From Bryobacterales bacterium (GTDB lineage Bacteria; Acidobacteriota; Terriglobia; Bryobacterales; Bryobacteraceae): a stretch of 64,000 nt of DNA. The first letter of the stretch is position 1; each line of letters opens with the position of its first letter. The notes below the pieces were generated by a model that worked only from the letters and a program-made list of their open reading frames with translations, was not told the DNA's origin and ran no database searches. The position numbers and the translations under genes are program-made. Of this stretch, positions 56,830-64,000 are shown in pieces. The stretch is from positions 1 through 64,000 of the forward strand of contig JAIXKK010000072.1 of NCBI GenBank assembly GCA_026954325.1, given 5' to 3'.

Positions 56830-58428
56830 GTGACGTCCTTAGCCATTGCGATGAGCCGCGTCACGGGTCTCATCCGGGAGATCGTCATGGCGCGGTTGTT
56901 CGGCGCGGGCCTGGTCAATGACGCCTTCATGCTCGGCTTCCGCATCCCCAACCTCACCCGCGACCTGTTCGCGGAAGGGGCGCTCTCTTCGGCCTTTGTC
57001 CCCATCTTCACCGAGTACCTGACCACTCGCGGGCGGAAGGAAGCCGCCGCGTTATCGAACCTCGTCTCGACGGCCATCATCATCCTTGTGGGCATTGTCT
57101 GCGGTCTCGGCATGGTGTTTGCGCCGGCGCTGGTGGACCTGCTGGCGCCGGGGTTTCACCACATTCCCGGCAAGTTCGAACTCGCGGTCAAGATGACGCG
57201 GATTATGTTCCCCTTCCTGCTGCTGGTGGCGCTGGCGGCGCAGGCGATGGGCGTGCTGAACGCGTGCGGCATCTTCGGAGTTCCGGCGCTTGCCTCCACC
57301 ATGTTCAACATCGGCTCGGTGACCGTCGGCCTGCTCCTCGGATTCTGGGCCGGCCCGCACATCGGGCTTGCGCCGATCGAGGGAATGGGCTACGGCGTCG
57401 TTCTCGGCGGAGCGTTGCAACTCGTGTGGCAACTGCCGAGTCTCTATCGTTCCGGATTCAGATTCCGCCCGGCGTTTGATTGGGCCGACGCGGGACTGCG
57501 CCGCATCATCACCCTGATGGGACCCGCCATTCTCGGCAACGCGGCGGTGCAGATCAACCTGGTGGTGAACACGAACCTTGCCGCCTCACTCGTGGATCCC
57601 GTGCGCGGCGCCGATGGGCCGGTAAGCTGGCTCGGCTACGCATTCCGCTTCATGCAACTGCCGCTCGGCCTGTTCGGCGTGGCGATGGCGACGGCGACGC
57701 TGCCCTCCATTTCGCGCAGCGCGGCGGCGGGGAACTTCAACGAGTTCCGCCAGACGCTGTCCCGCTCGCTGGCGACGGTGTTTCTGCTGACCGTGCCTTC
57801 TTCGGTAGGCCTTGTGGTGCTGGGGCAGTCCATCATCGGCGCCATCTATCAAGGCGGGCGGTTTGAACTCTACGACACGCGGCAGACGGCGGACGCGCTT
57901 TCCTACTTTGCCATCGGCCTGCTGGGATACGCGGGGGTCAAGCTGTTGACGCCGGCGTTCTATGCGTTGAACGATGCGCTCACGCCGATGCTGATCTCGC
58001 TCGCTTCCGTGCTGATCAACTATGAGGTGGCCACCACGCTCACGGGGCGGTTCGGCTTCGGGCAGAGCGGACTGGCGCTGAGCACGGCGGCGGTGGCGCT
58101 GCTCAGTTTCGTGGTGCAGTTCACCATCCTGCGGGCGAAACTGGCGGGCATCTACGGCCGCGCTCTGGTGGCAAGCCTGTGGAAGGTGACCGTGGCCGCC
58201 GTGGCGATGGGGGTGCTGGTCTCGGGCGTCAACGCGCTGGTTCTCGGCCGCTTCGGCATGACCCGCCCGGCATTCCTCGGCGTCCTGGCGCTTGCCATTC
58301 CCTCCGGCATCCTGGTGTTCTACGCGGTCGCGAAGAGGTTGGCGATCCCCGAACTCGAACCCGCCGTGCGGACTCTGGCCGCGCCCTTGGCGGGTAGGCT
58401 GCGGCGCGGGCGTGTTACAATCCATTAG
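56830..58428 (+). CDS. murJ: MurJ-like lipid II flippase
   Basis: 532 residues, with about 14 hydrophobic spans and the MurJ start region SRVTGLIREIVMARLFGAGL followed by NDAFMLGFRIPNLTRDLFAE and GALSSAFVPIFTEYL. MurJ flips lipid II across the inner membrane for peptidoglycan synthesis. Start at GTG 56830; the open frame continues upstream to the end of the dipeptidase gene without a better start codon, so the first residues are uncertain. The next gene begins four bases after the stop. Confidence 0.93.
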   Translation: MTSLAIAMSRVTGLIREIVMARLFGAGLVNDAFMLGFRIPNLTRDLFAEGALSSAFVPIFTEYLTTRGRKEAAALSNLVSTAIIILVGIVCGLGMVFAPALVDLLAPGFHHIPGKFELAVKMTRIMFPFLLLVALAAQAMGVLNACGIFGVPALASTMFNIGSVTVGLLLGFWAGPHIGLAPIEGMGYGVVLGGALQLVWQLPSLYRSGFRFRPAFDWADAGLRRIITLMGPAILGNAAVQINLVVNTNLAASLVDPVRGADGPVSWLGYAFRFMQLPLGLFGVAMATATLPSISRSAAAGNFNEFRQTLSRSLATVFLLTVPSSVGLVVLGQSIIGAIYQGGRFELYDTRQTADALSYFAIGLLGYAGVKLLTPAFYALNDALTPMLISLASVLINYEVATTLTGRFGFGQSGLALSTAAVALLSFVVQFTILRAKLAGIYGRALVASLWKVTVAAVAMGVLVSGVNALVLGRFGMTRPAFLGVLALAIPSGILVFYAVAKRLAIPELEPAVRTLAAPLAGRLRRGRVTIH

Positions 58429-58431
58429 CTG

Positions 58432-59163
58432 ATGAGTACGGAATTAGAGCTGATCCTGAAGATACAAAGTCTGGATCAGAGAACCGCTGATCTTCAAAAA
58501 GAGATCGCGATCCTGCCCAAGCGGATCGCGGAAATTGCGAAAGCAATGGATACCCACAAGCGGCGCCTGGAAGTGGACCGCGCCGCTCTCGCCGCTAACC
58601 AGAAAGAGCGCAAGCGTCTGGATGACGACATCAAAGTCCAGGAGCAGAAGATCTCCAAGCTGAAGGATCAGATGACCTCGGCAAAGACGAACGAACAGTA
58701 CCGCGCGTTCCAGACCGAGATTGACTACTGCAACAAGGAAATCCGGAAGTTCGAGGACCGGATTCTGGAATTGATGACCGAATCCGAGCCGCTCGATCAG
58801 AACGTGAAAAAGGCCGAAGCGGCGCTGGTGATCGAGACGGCGCAGGTGGAGGCCGAAAAGAAGGCGGCGCTCGAAAAAGCCGAAGCCCATCGCAAGGAGT
58901 TTGAGCAGGTGAAGGCGGAGCGCATGCAAGCCGCGGCGGCGGCGCGGAAAGACTACATCTCCAATTACGAGCGCATCCGGAAGCGGGCCGGGGGCGTCGC
59001 CGTGGCGGAAGCGGTGGAAGGCCGCTGTACGGCATGCAACATGACCATCCGCCCACAGGTGATGCAGGAACTGCGGCAGGGTTTGGACGGCATCATTTTT
59101 TGCGAATCGTGTAAGCGCATCCTGTACTACAATCCGCCGGTTCTAATCGACGAAAACGCCTGA
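58432..59163 (+). CDS. Coiled-coil protein with C4 zinc ribbon
   Basis: 243 residues. About 190 residues of charged heptad repeats (e.g. LDDDIKVQEQKISKLKDQMT) are followed by a C-terminal zinc ribbon: GRCTACNMTIRPQVMQEL and FCESCKRILYY supply four cysteines. This is the layout of the bacterial CT398/HP0958-like group; HP0958 in Helicobacter links flagellar export and RNA binding, but most relatives are uncharacterised. It starts four bases after murJ and precedes the permease gene closely, so it is in one transcript. Confidence 0.88.
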   Translation: MSTELELILKIQSLDQRTADLQKEIAILPKRIAEIAKAMDTHKRRLEVDRAALAANQKERKRLDDDIKVQEQKISKLKDQMTSAKTNEQYRAFQTEIDYCNKEIRKFEDRILELMTESEPLDQNVKKAEAALVIETAQVEAEKKAALEKAEAHRKEFEQVKAERMQAAAAARKDYISNYERIRKRAGGVAVAEAVEGRCTACNMTIRPQVMQELRQGLDGIIFCESCKRILYYNPPVLIDENA

Positions 59164-59172
59164 TCTACTTCG

Positions 59173-60207
59173 ATGCTTGGCATTGAACCGAAAGCTGTCC
59201 GCGTCACGTGGTCCGCTCTTCTCACGCTGGGGTTCTTTGCTTTCCTCTACTACACGCGGCGGACGATCCTGGTGTTCCTGCTGGCCGTGTTCTTCGCCTA
59301 CCTGCTGTGGCCGGTGGTATCCCGGGTGGACCGCTTCGCCAAAGGGAAGATCTCGCGCGCGCTATCGCTGGCGATTGTGTATGTCGTGCTGATCGCCGCG
59401 CTGGTCAGCGTCGCGGCCGCGGTGGGGTCGAGAGCATCGGAGGAAGCGGCCAATCTGCTGGCGCGCATGCCGGACCTCGCGCAGAGCGCGGGCAAGCTCT
59501 CGAAGGCTCCCATTCCGCCGTGGCTCGAACCGGTGCGCGGGCAGGTGCTCGGGGCGATTCAGGAACAACTGGCGGCGGGGCTCGAATCGGCGCTGCCCAT
59601 GCTGCGCGCGGCGGTGACACAGGTGATCGGCGCCATCGGCAATCTGGGCTTCGCGGTGCTGGTGCCGATTTTAAGCTTCTTCTTTCTAAAGGACGCGGCG
59701 GAGTTGCGGCAACAGGCGCTGGGACTGGTGAGCCGCGCGGAAGAGGGATTCGTGGAGGGTCTGCTCGATGATGTTCACCTGATGCTGGCGCAATACATCC
59801 GCGCGCTGTTCCTGTTGAGCATGGCGACATTTCTGGCCTACCTCCTGTTCTTCCAGGTATTCGCTGTCCCGTATGCGGCGCTGCTCGCCACCATCGCGGC
59901 GGTGCTCGAGTTCATCCCGGTCATCGGGCCGCTGACCGCGGGAACGGTTGCCTGCCTGGTGGCGCTGGTTTCGGGGTACCCGCATGTAGGCGCCATGATT
60001 GTGTTCTTCCTTCTTTACCGGCTGTTTCAGGATTACATCCTGCAGCCGTTTCTGCTGGGCAGCGGCTTGAAACTGCATCCGCTGCTGATCGTGTTCGGCG
60101 CGCTGGCGGGGGAGCAACTGGCGGGCATCGCCGGCATGATATTCTCGGTTCCCGTGCTGGCGACTCTGCGCATTGTGTATATCCGGTCGGTGCGGGCCGT
60201 GTCATGA
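59173..60207 (+). CDS. AI-2E-family transporter-like permease
   Basis: 344 residues with the family pattern: two N-terminal spans (LLTLGFFAFLYYTRRTILVF), a long amphipathic region, then a cluster of spans with ILSFFFLKDAAELRQQAL and AAVLEFIPVIGPLTAGTVAC, where the PVIGP loop is conserved in the family. Members export small solutes or act as sodium/proton antiporters; the AI-2 link (TqsA) is not general. The stop overlaps the start of the HupE-like gene by 4 nt. Confidence 0.92.
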   Translation: MLGIEPKAVRVTWSALLTLGFFAFLYYTRRTILVFLLAVFFAYLLWPVVSRVDRFAKGKISRALSLAIVYVVLIAALVSVAAAVGSRASEEAANLLARMPDLAQSAGKLSKAPIPPWLEPVRGQVLGAIQEQLAAGLESALPMLRAAVTQVIGAIGNLGFAVLVPILSFFFLKDAAELRQQALGLVSRAEEGFVEGLLDDVHLMLAQYIRALFLLSMATFLAYLLFFQVFAVPYAALLATIAAVLEFIPVIGPLTAGTVACLVALVSGYPHVGAMIVFFLLYRLFQDYILQPFLLGSGLKLHPLLIVFGALAGEQLAGIAGMIFSVPVLATLRIVYIRSVRAVS

Positions 60208-61172
60208 AGCGAGCGTTTCTTCTTTCCTTTCTCGCGGGTTGCCTGGCGCAGGCCCACGTCATCAGCATGTCGAGCGCGGATCTGCGGGTGGACGGCAACC
60301 GCGCCACCTATGAATTGCGGATGCCGTTGTATGAAATTCAGCACATCCAGAGCGCGGAGAAGACGCTGTTCGACAACATTACGTTCGAGAGCGGCGGCGT
60401 CAAAGGGAAGCTGCTCGAGAAGAGCTGCCGCGAGGATCCCGGGGATGGCGCGTACCGCTGCAAGGGGGTGTACGAATGGCCCGCGCCGGTGGAGATTGTC
60501 GATGTGGCGTGCACGTTCTACCAGGTGACGGTGCCGAACCACGTGCACCTGATCCACGCCTATATGGGCGACAAATCGGACCAGGCGGTGTTTGATTACG
60601 CCAACCCGAGGGCGCAGATCCGGTTCCGTCCGCCGACGGCGTTCGAGGTGTTCGTGACGGCGTCGGGGTCCGGCTTCGCGCGGGCGTTCTCGAGCGCGGC
60701 GGCGATCCTGTTTCTCGGCTGCCTGGTGCTGGCGGCGCGCGGGCGGAAGGAACTGCTGCTGCTGACGGTGTGCTTCATGGCGGGCGAGGTGGCGGCGGCG
60801 GTGGTGGTTCCGCTGACGCCGTGGAATCCGGCGCCGCGATTCGTCGAAGCGGCGCTCGCATTGACGATCGCCTACCTCGCGGTGGAGATCCTGACGCTGC
60901 CGCGGGCGGGGCAGCGATGGGCGGTGGCGGCAATACTGGGCTTGTTCCATGGTCTGTCCTATGCGCTCTATCTTTCGGAAACCGGGTATGCGGCATTTCC
61001 GGTGTTGTTCGGGATGGGCGTGGCGGAGGTGCTGGCGATCGCGGCCTTTGCGCTGCCGCTGAGCCGGCTTTCGCGCATCTTTTCGAGCATTGCGCCCGCG
61101 GCTTCCCGCGTGGCGGCCTCGTTCCTGCTGGTGACCGGACTGGCGTGGTTCTTCCTGCGGCTGAAAAGCTGA
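60204..61172 (+). CDS. HupE/UreJ-like membrane protein
   Basis: 322 residues. A signal peptide (RAFLLSFLAGCLAQAH) leads to a ~150-residue outer domain, then about six membrane spans with LGLFHGLSYALYLSE matching the HupE/UreJ-2 pattern (metal-binding His). HupE proteins import nickel or cobalt in studied cases; no hydrogenase or urease genes are in the window. It is coupled to the upstream permease through an ATGA-type overlap. Just after the stop is a short hairpin with a TTCG loop (61186-61199). Confidence 0.8.
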   Translation: MKRAFLLSFLAGCLAQAHVISMSSADLRVDGNRATYELRMPLYEIQHIQSAEKTLFDNITFESGGVKGKLLEKSCREDPGDGAYRCKGVYEWPAPVEIVDVACTFYQVTVPNHVHLIHAYMGDKSDQAVFDYANPRAQIRFRPPTAFEVFVTASGSGFARAFSSAAAILFLGCLVLAARGRKELLLLTVCFMAGEVAAAVVVPLTPWNPAPRFVEAALALTIAYLAVEILTLPRAGQRWAVAAILGLFHGLSYALYLSETGYAAFPVLFGMGVAEVLAIAAFALPLSRLSRIFSSIAPAASRVAASFLLVTGLAWFFLRLKS

Positions 61173-61204
61173 TATGCTCGGCAACGGACCTTCGGGTCCC
61201 TCCT

Positions 61205-61519
61205 GAAGAACTCGCCCGCGCAACGGAGCCTCGCCGGCCAGCGGTGCGAACGCTGCTCGCCTGCCTGAGACCGCGCAGCGGCCTGGTACGCGGGCCGCTG
61301 AGACTGCTGAGCCTGGGCGAGCGCAGCAAGACGGCGCTGTTGCCCGATGAGCCGACGAACCACCTGGAGATGGAGGCTCAGGAGGCGCCGGCGGGCGCGC
61401 CGCGGCAGTATCCCGGCGCGGTGATCCTCGTGTCGCACGACGGCTGGTTTGTGGAGAAAACAGCAATGGCAGTTCTGGAATTGTCTCACGGCATGAGACA
61501 TTTCTCGTTTACCGGTTAA
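61205..61519 (+). pseudogene. ABC-F-type ATPase C-terminal remnant
   Basis: In one frame, PAVRTLLACLRPRSGLVRGP, then LSLGERSKTALLPDEPTNHL, ILVSHDGWFVEKTAMAVLEL and the final GMRHFSFTG resemble the last nucleotide-binding domain of ABC-F proteins (signature LSGGER, Walker B LLLDEPTNHLD, SHDRxF). Here the signature is altered (LSLGER) and the roughly ten residues between signature helix and DEPTNH are deleted, while Walker A and the whole first domain are missing. No good start codon precedes it. It is a decayed gene end. Confidence 0.7.
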
Positions 61520-61535
61520 GATATACTCGCCTGCC

Positions 61536-62315
61536 ATGACTTCTCGTTTCGTTCTTCCCATCCTGTTATGGGTTGGACTCAATGTTTCCGCGCCTGCACA
61601 AGTCAACACGTCGTCGATCAGCGGGGCAGTCACTGACGGCACTGGGAGTGTTGTACCAGGCGCATTTGTAATCGCCATCCAGGCAGATACCCGCCAGGAG
61701 CGCCAGACTGCCACTGGGGCCAACGGGGAATACGTTCTGCCGCAATTGCCTCCCGGCCGCTTTGAGATCACGGCGAAGGCGCCGGGCTTTCAGACGACAG
61801 TGGTGAGGGATGTAGTTCTCGCGATTGCGCAACGCGAGGTGGTGAATATCACGCTCAGCGTCGGCCAGGTGACCGAGGAAGTCACCGTAACGGCCGAGGC
61901 GGCGCAACTGAAGGAGGCGGAGACGGCATCGCTCGGGCAGTTGATCGAGCGCCGGGTGATTCAAGACCTGCCGTTGAACGGCCGCAACTATCTGACGCTC
62001 GGGTCGCTGTCGCCGGGAGTAATTCCACAGATCCCCTCGTCGCAGGGGCCGGCGAGTTTCATCTCGTCGACGACGCAGCGGGCGGACCGGAGCATCCTGG
62101 TGGGCGGGCAGCGGGAAAGCTCGACCAGCTATCTTTTGGACGGCGTGGAACTGCGCAACGCGCGTGGGCGACACGGCGTTGAACCCCTCGCTCGACATGA
62201 TCGAGGAGTTCAAGATCCAGCGCAATTTCTTCAACGCGGAGTTCGGGAATTCGCCGGGGATCATCAACGTGGCCACGCGCGGCGGAACGAACCAGATTCA
62301 CGGCAGTGTGTATGA
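61536..62315 (+). CDS. TonB-dependent receptor-like protein, N-terminal part before a frameshift
   Basis: A signal peptide (VLPILLWVGLNVSAPAQ) is followed by a carboxypeptidase-regulatory domain (SGAVTDGTGSVVPGAFVIAI) and the plug start (DLPLNGRNYLTLGSLSPGVI, SYLLDGVELRNAR). After NAR the normal frame breaks at 62156-62166: AACGCGCGTGGGC would need two more bases (GC) to continue as ...RVGDTALNPSLDM. The rest of this ORF is out-of-frame sequence to a stop at 62313-62315. The real gene continues in the next entry. It is either a true mutation or a sequencing error in a GCGC tract. Confidence 0.85.
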   Translation: MTSRFVLPILLWVGLNVSAPAQVNTSSISGAVTDGTGSVVPGAFVIAIQADTRQERQTATGANGEYVLPQLPPGRFEITAKAPGFQTTVVRDVVLAIAQREVVNITLSVGQVTEEVTVTAEAAQLKEAETASLGQLIERRVIQDLPLNGRNYLTLGSLSPGVIPQIPSSQGPASFISSTTQRADRSILVGGQRESSTSYLLDGVELRNARGRHGVEPLARHDRGVQDPAQFLQRGVREFAGDHQRGHARRNEPDSRQCV

Positions 62316-64000
62316 GCTGTTGCGCAACGATACGCTGGACGCGCGCAACTTCTTTTCGGCGGTTCCGGAGCCGTTCAAGCGAAACCAGTTCGGATTCAGC
62401 GTGGGCGCTCCGATCAAGAAGGACAAGCTGTTCATTTTCGGCAACTACGAAGGGTTGCGGCAGAGGCTGGGGCAGGTGCAGCGCGGGCTGTACCCGACGC
62501 AGGCGCTTCTGGGCGGGGACTTCACGGCGCAGGCTCCGATCTTCGACCCCACAACATTCGATCCGGCGGCGGGGACGCGGCAGCCGTTCGCGGGGAATGT
62601 GGTTCCGTCGTCGCGCGTGAACGCGGTGTCGAAGAATTTCTTTCCCTACATTCCGGTGACGAGTAACCCGACGGTGCAGGGGGCGAACCTGGTGGGGACA
62701 CCGGTGCAGAAGCTGACGGATGACCAGGAGACGGTGCGCGTGGACTGGTCGATCAACTCGAGGCATTCGCTGTTCGGGCGGCAGACCTGGCAGGACGCGC
62801 CGCTCGAACCGGCGTCTCTGACGCCGCTGGGGGGAACACAGGTAATTTCGAAGGGTTACAACGAGGTGCTGCAGCTCACTTCGTCGCTCACACCGCGGTT
62901 GGTGAACGTGGGGCGCATCTATCACAGCTACGCGACGCTGTTCGGGCAGCAAGTGCCGGTGAGCGAGAATCTGGCGGCAAAGATCGGGATTACGGGTGTT
63001 TCGACGGTTCCACGGAACTGGGGAGTGCCGGGGGTAGGCTGGCAAGGGTACAGCGGGATTGGATCGAACGGACTGACGCAGGGGAACGTGATCAACAACT
63101 ACGAGATTGCGGACAGCATTTCGTGGATTAAGAACTCGCACACGATCAAGGCGGGCGTGGAGATCCGGCAATCGCGGATGTTCCTCGATTCCGATAATGG
63201 GCCGCGCGGGTCGTTCACGTTCCTGTCGAGTTGGACGGCGCGGCTGGATCCGGCGACGGGGAATCCGGTGACGGGGTCGGGCAATCCGATCGCGGACTTC
63301 CTGCTGGGTTATCCGACGAACATGAGCGGGGCGGTGGGCACGTCGCAGACGCACTTCCGGTTCTACACGGACAACTTCTATATCCAGGATGACTGGAAGA
63401 TCACCAAGGAGTTGACGATCAATTACGGGCTGCGGTACGAATATGTTTCGCCGCCCACGGCGGAGGAGTTGGACCATGTCTTCGGGTTTGACTTCAACAC
63501 GGGGAAACAACTGTTCCCGATTCTGGGGCAGATCCGGCCTTCGATCATTGAGCCGGACAGGAGGAACTTCGCGCCGCGGCTGGGCCTGGCTTATAACCCG
63601 AAGTGGGCTCCGCAGTGGGTGATCCGCGCGGGCGCGGGCATCTATTACGACCAGACACAGATGAACGAGGCGCAGTTCACGACGAATTCGCCGCCGACGT
63701 TCTTCCAGCAGAACATCAACCTGACGGGGAGAGGGGCGCCGACATACCAGTTCGGGGTGAACACGCTGCCGGCGACGCCGGTTCCGCCGATCAACAAGGA
63801 CTACAGGATTCCGGCGAACACGAACGTGTTCGCGCAGGAGATCAAGGGACGCAAGCCGCGCGAGTACATGTGGAACCTGTCGGTGCAGCGCTCGATTGGG
63901 ACGAAGTGGCTGGCGGAGGCTGCCTATATCGGCAGCCAGGGGCGGCGGCTCTCGAAGCGGTATAACACGTCGGCTCCGGTCGTGCCCGGGCAACTGTACA
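62164..64000 (+). CDS. TonB-dependent receptor-like protein, C-terminal part (runs off the right edge)
   Basis: The continuation in the other frame: VGDTALNPSLDMIEEFKIQR, the conserved GGTNQIHGSVYELLRNDTLD and KRNQFGFSVGAPIKKDKLFI, and onward into the beta-barrel (YIQDDWKITKELTINYGLRY). The frame is open from here to the window end at 64000, so the barrel end lies outside. This and the gene at 10753 share the same architecture but are only distantly similar. Codon use here is G-rich on the + strand, unlike genes at the left of the window. Confidence 0.85.
   Translation, partial: MGDTALNPSLDMIEEFKIQRNFFNAEFGNSPGIINVATRGGTNQIHGSVYELLRNDTLDARNFFSAVPEPFKRNQFGFSVGAPIKKDKLFIFGNYEGLRQRLGQVQRGLYPTQALLGGDFTAQAPIFDPTTFDPAAGTRQPFAGNVVPSSRVNAVSKNFFPYIPVTSNPTVQGANLVGTPVQKLTDDQETVRVDWSINSRHSLFGRQTWQDAPLEPASLTPLGGTQVISKGYNEVLQLTSSLTPRLVNVGRIYHSYATLFGQQVPVSENLAAKIGITGVSTVPRNWGVPGVGWQGYSGIGSNGLTQGNVINNYEIADSISWIKNSHTIKAGVEIRQSRMFLDSDNGPRGSFTFLSSWTARLDPATGNPVTGSGNPIADFLLGYPTNMSGAVGTSQTHFRFYTDNFYIQDDWKITKELTINYGLRYEYVSPPTAEELDHVFGFDFNTGKQLFPILGQIRPSIIEPDRRNFAPRLGLAYNPKWAPQWVIRAGAGIYYDQTQMNEAQFTTNSPPTFFQQNINLTGRGAPTYQFGVNTLPATPVPPINKDYRIPANTNVFAQEIKGRKPREYMWNLSVQRSIGTKWLAEAAYIGSQGRRLSKRYNTSAPVVPGQLY

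Noticed and set aside
61186..61199. GGACC-TTCG-GGTCC hairpin after the HupE-like gene as a terminator
   Set aside because: Short stem without a following T-tract; could be chance in GC-rich DNA.
60033..61466. 477-codon minus-strand open frame
   Set aside because: Low-complexity antisense to the AI-2E-type and HupE-like genes; no motif seen.
62059..63993. 644-codon open frame on the minus strand opposite the receptor gene
   Set aside because: Composition (Arg, Pro, His) and exact overlap with a recognisable TonB receptor frame show it is a shadow.

Overview
The window is 64 kb of GC-rich chromosome, most likely from an acidobacterium of the Bryobacterales/Solibacter type. That placement is inference from gene content: very large TonB-dependent receptor-like proteins with an N-terminal carboxypeptidase-regulatory domain, a secreted protein ending in a TIGR03437 (Solibacter-type) domain, an ECF sigma factor of the TIGR02999 type, a Ser/Thr kinase with a PD40 propeller, and a wHTH-like/transmembrane regulator. 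The 5' half of a 16S rRNA gene sits on the minus strand at the left edge and could settle the taxonomy.

Layout. 1-1.3 kb: 16S rRNA with leader and promoter. 1.3-7.1 kb: CBS protein, FAD oxidoreductase, amidase with a small exported partner, GlpX, prepilin peptidase, GYD protein. 7.1-9.0 kb: an SsuBC/TauBC-type ABC transporter whose binding-protein gene has collapsed to a remnant. 9.3-15.5 kb: sulfatase, TonB-dependent receptor and a divergent membrane-bound regulator, a likely polymer-use locus. 15.6-20.8 kb: flippase, rhamnulokinase/alcohol dehydrogenase operon, an M14-like peptidase candidate and a DinB protein. 21.1-27 kb: secreted metalloprotease, AIM24 protein, Rrf2 regulator and cysteine synthase. 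27-33.2 kb: a truncated membrane gene fused by deletion to a decayed parDE pair, then holB, a hybrid histidine kinase, clpC and a LolD-like ATPase. 33.3-40.4 kb: MNT/HEPN pair, an ECF sigma factor, and a lower-GC segment with two large SLH-domain surface proteins, bounded on its far side by a near-identical partial copy of the sigma gene. 40.3-53 kb: ankyrin/toroid protein, PD40 kinase, phosphoesterase, FAD oxidase, TldD, membrane glycosyltransferase, ceramidase-like protein. 53-64 kb: PrmA, acyl-CoA ligase, M20 dipeptidase, MurJ, zinc-ribbon coiled-coil protein, AI-2E-type permease, HupE-like protein, an ABC-F remnant and a frameshifted TonB-dependent receptor running off the right edge.

The most notable feature is the 34.2-40.4 kb region. 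A ~5.4 kb block with two SLH surface proteins lies between an intact ECF sigma gene and a ~380-bp duplicate of its 3' part. The sigma gene's probable terminator follows the distal copy, as expected if a segment entered the gene's 3' end and displaced the original end. Four other loci show small-scale decay: the ABC binding protein, parDE with its neighbour, the ABC-F fragment and the frameshifted receptor. By eye the + strand changes from C-rich to G-rich in both coding orientations somewhere around 52-57 kb, which may reflect a replication-strand change. No CRISPR array, tRNA, integrase or transposase was recognised.
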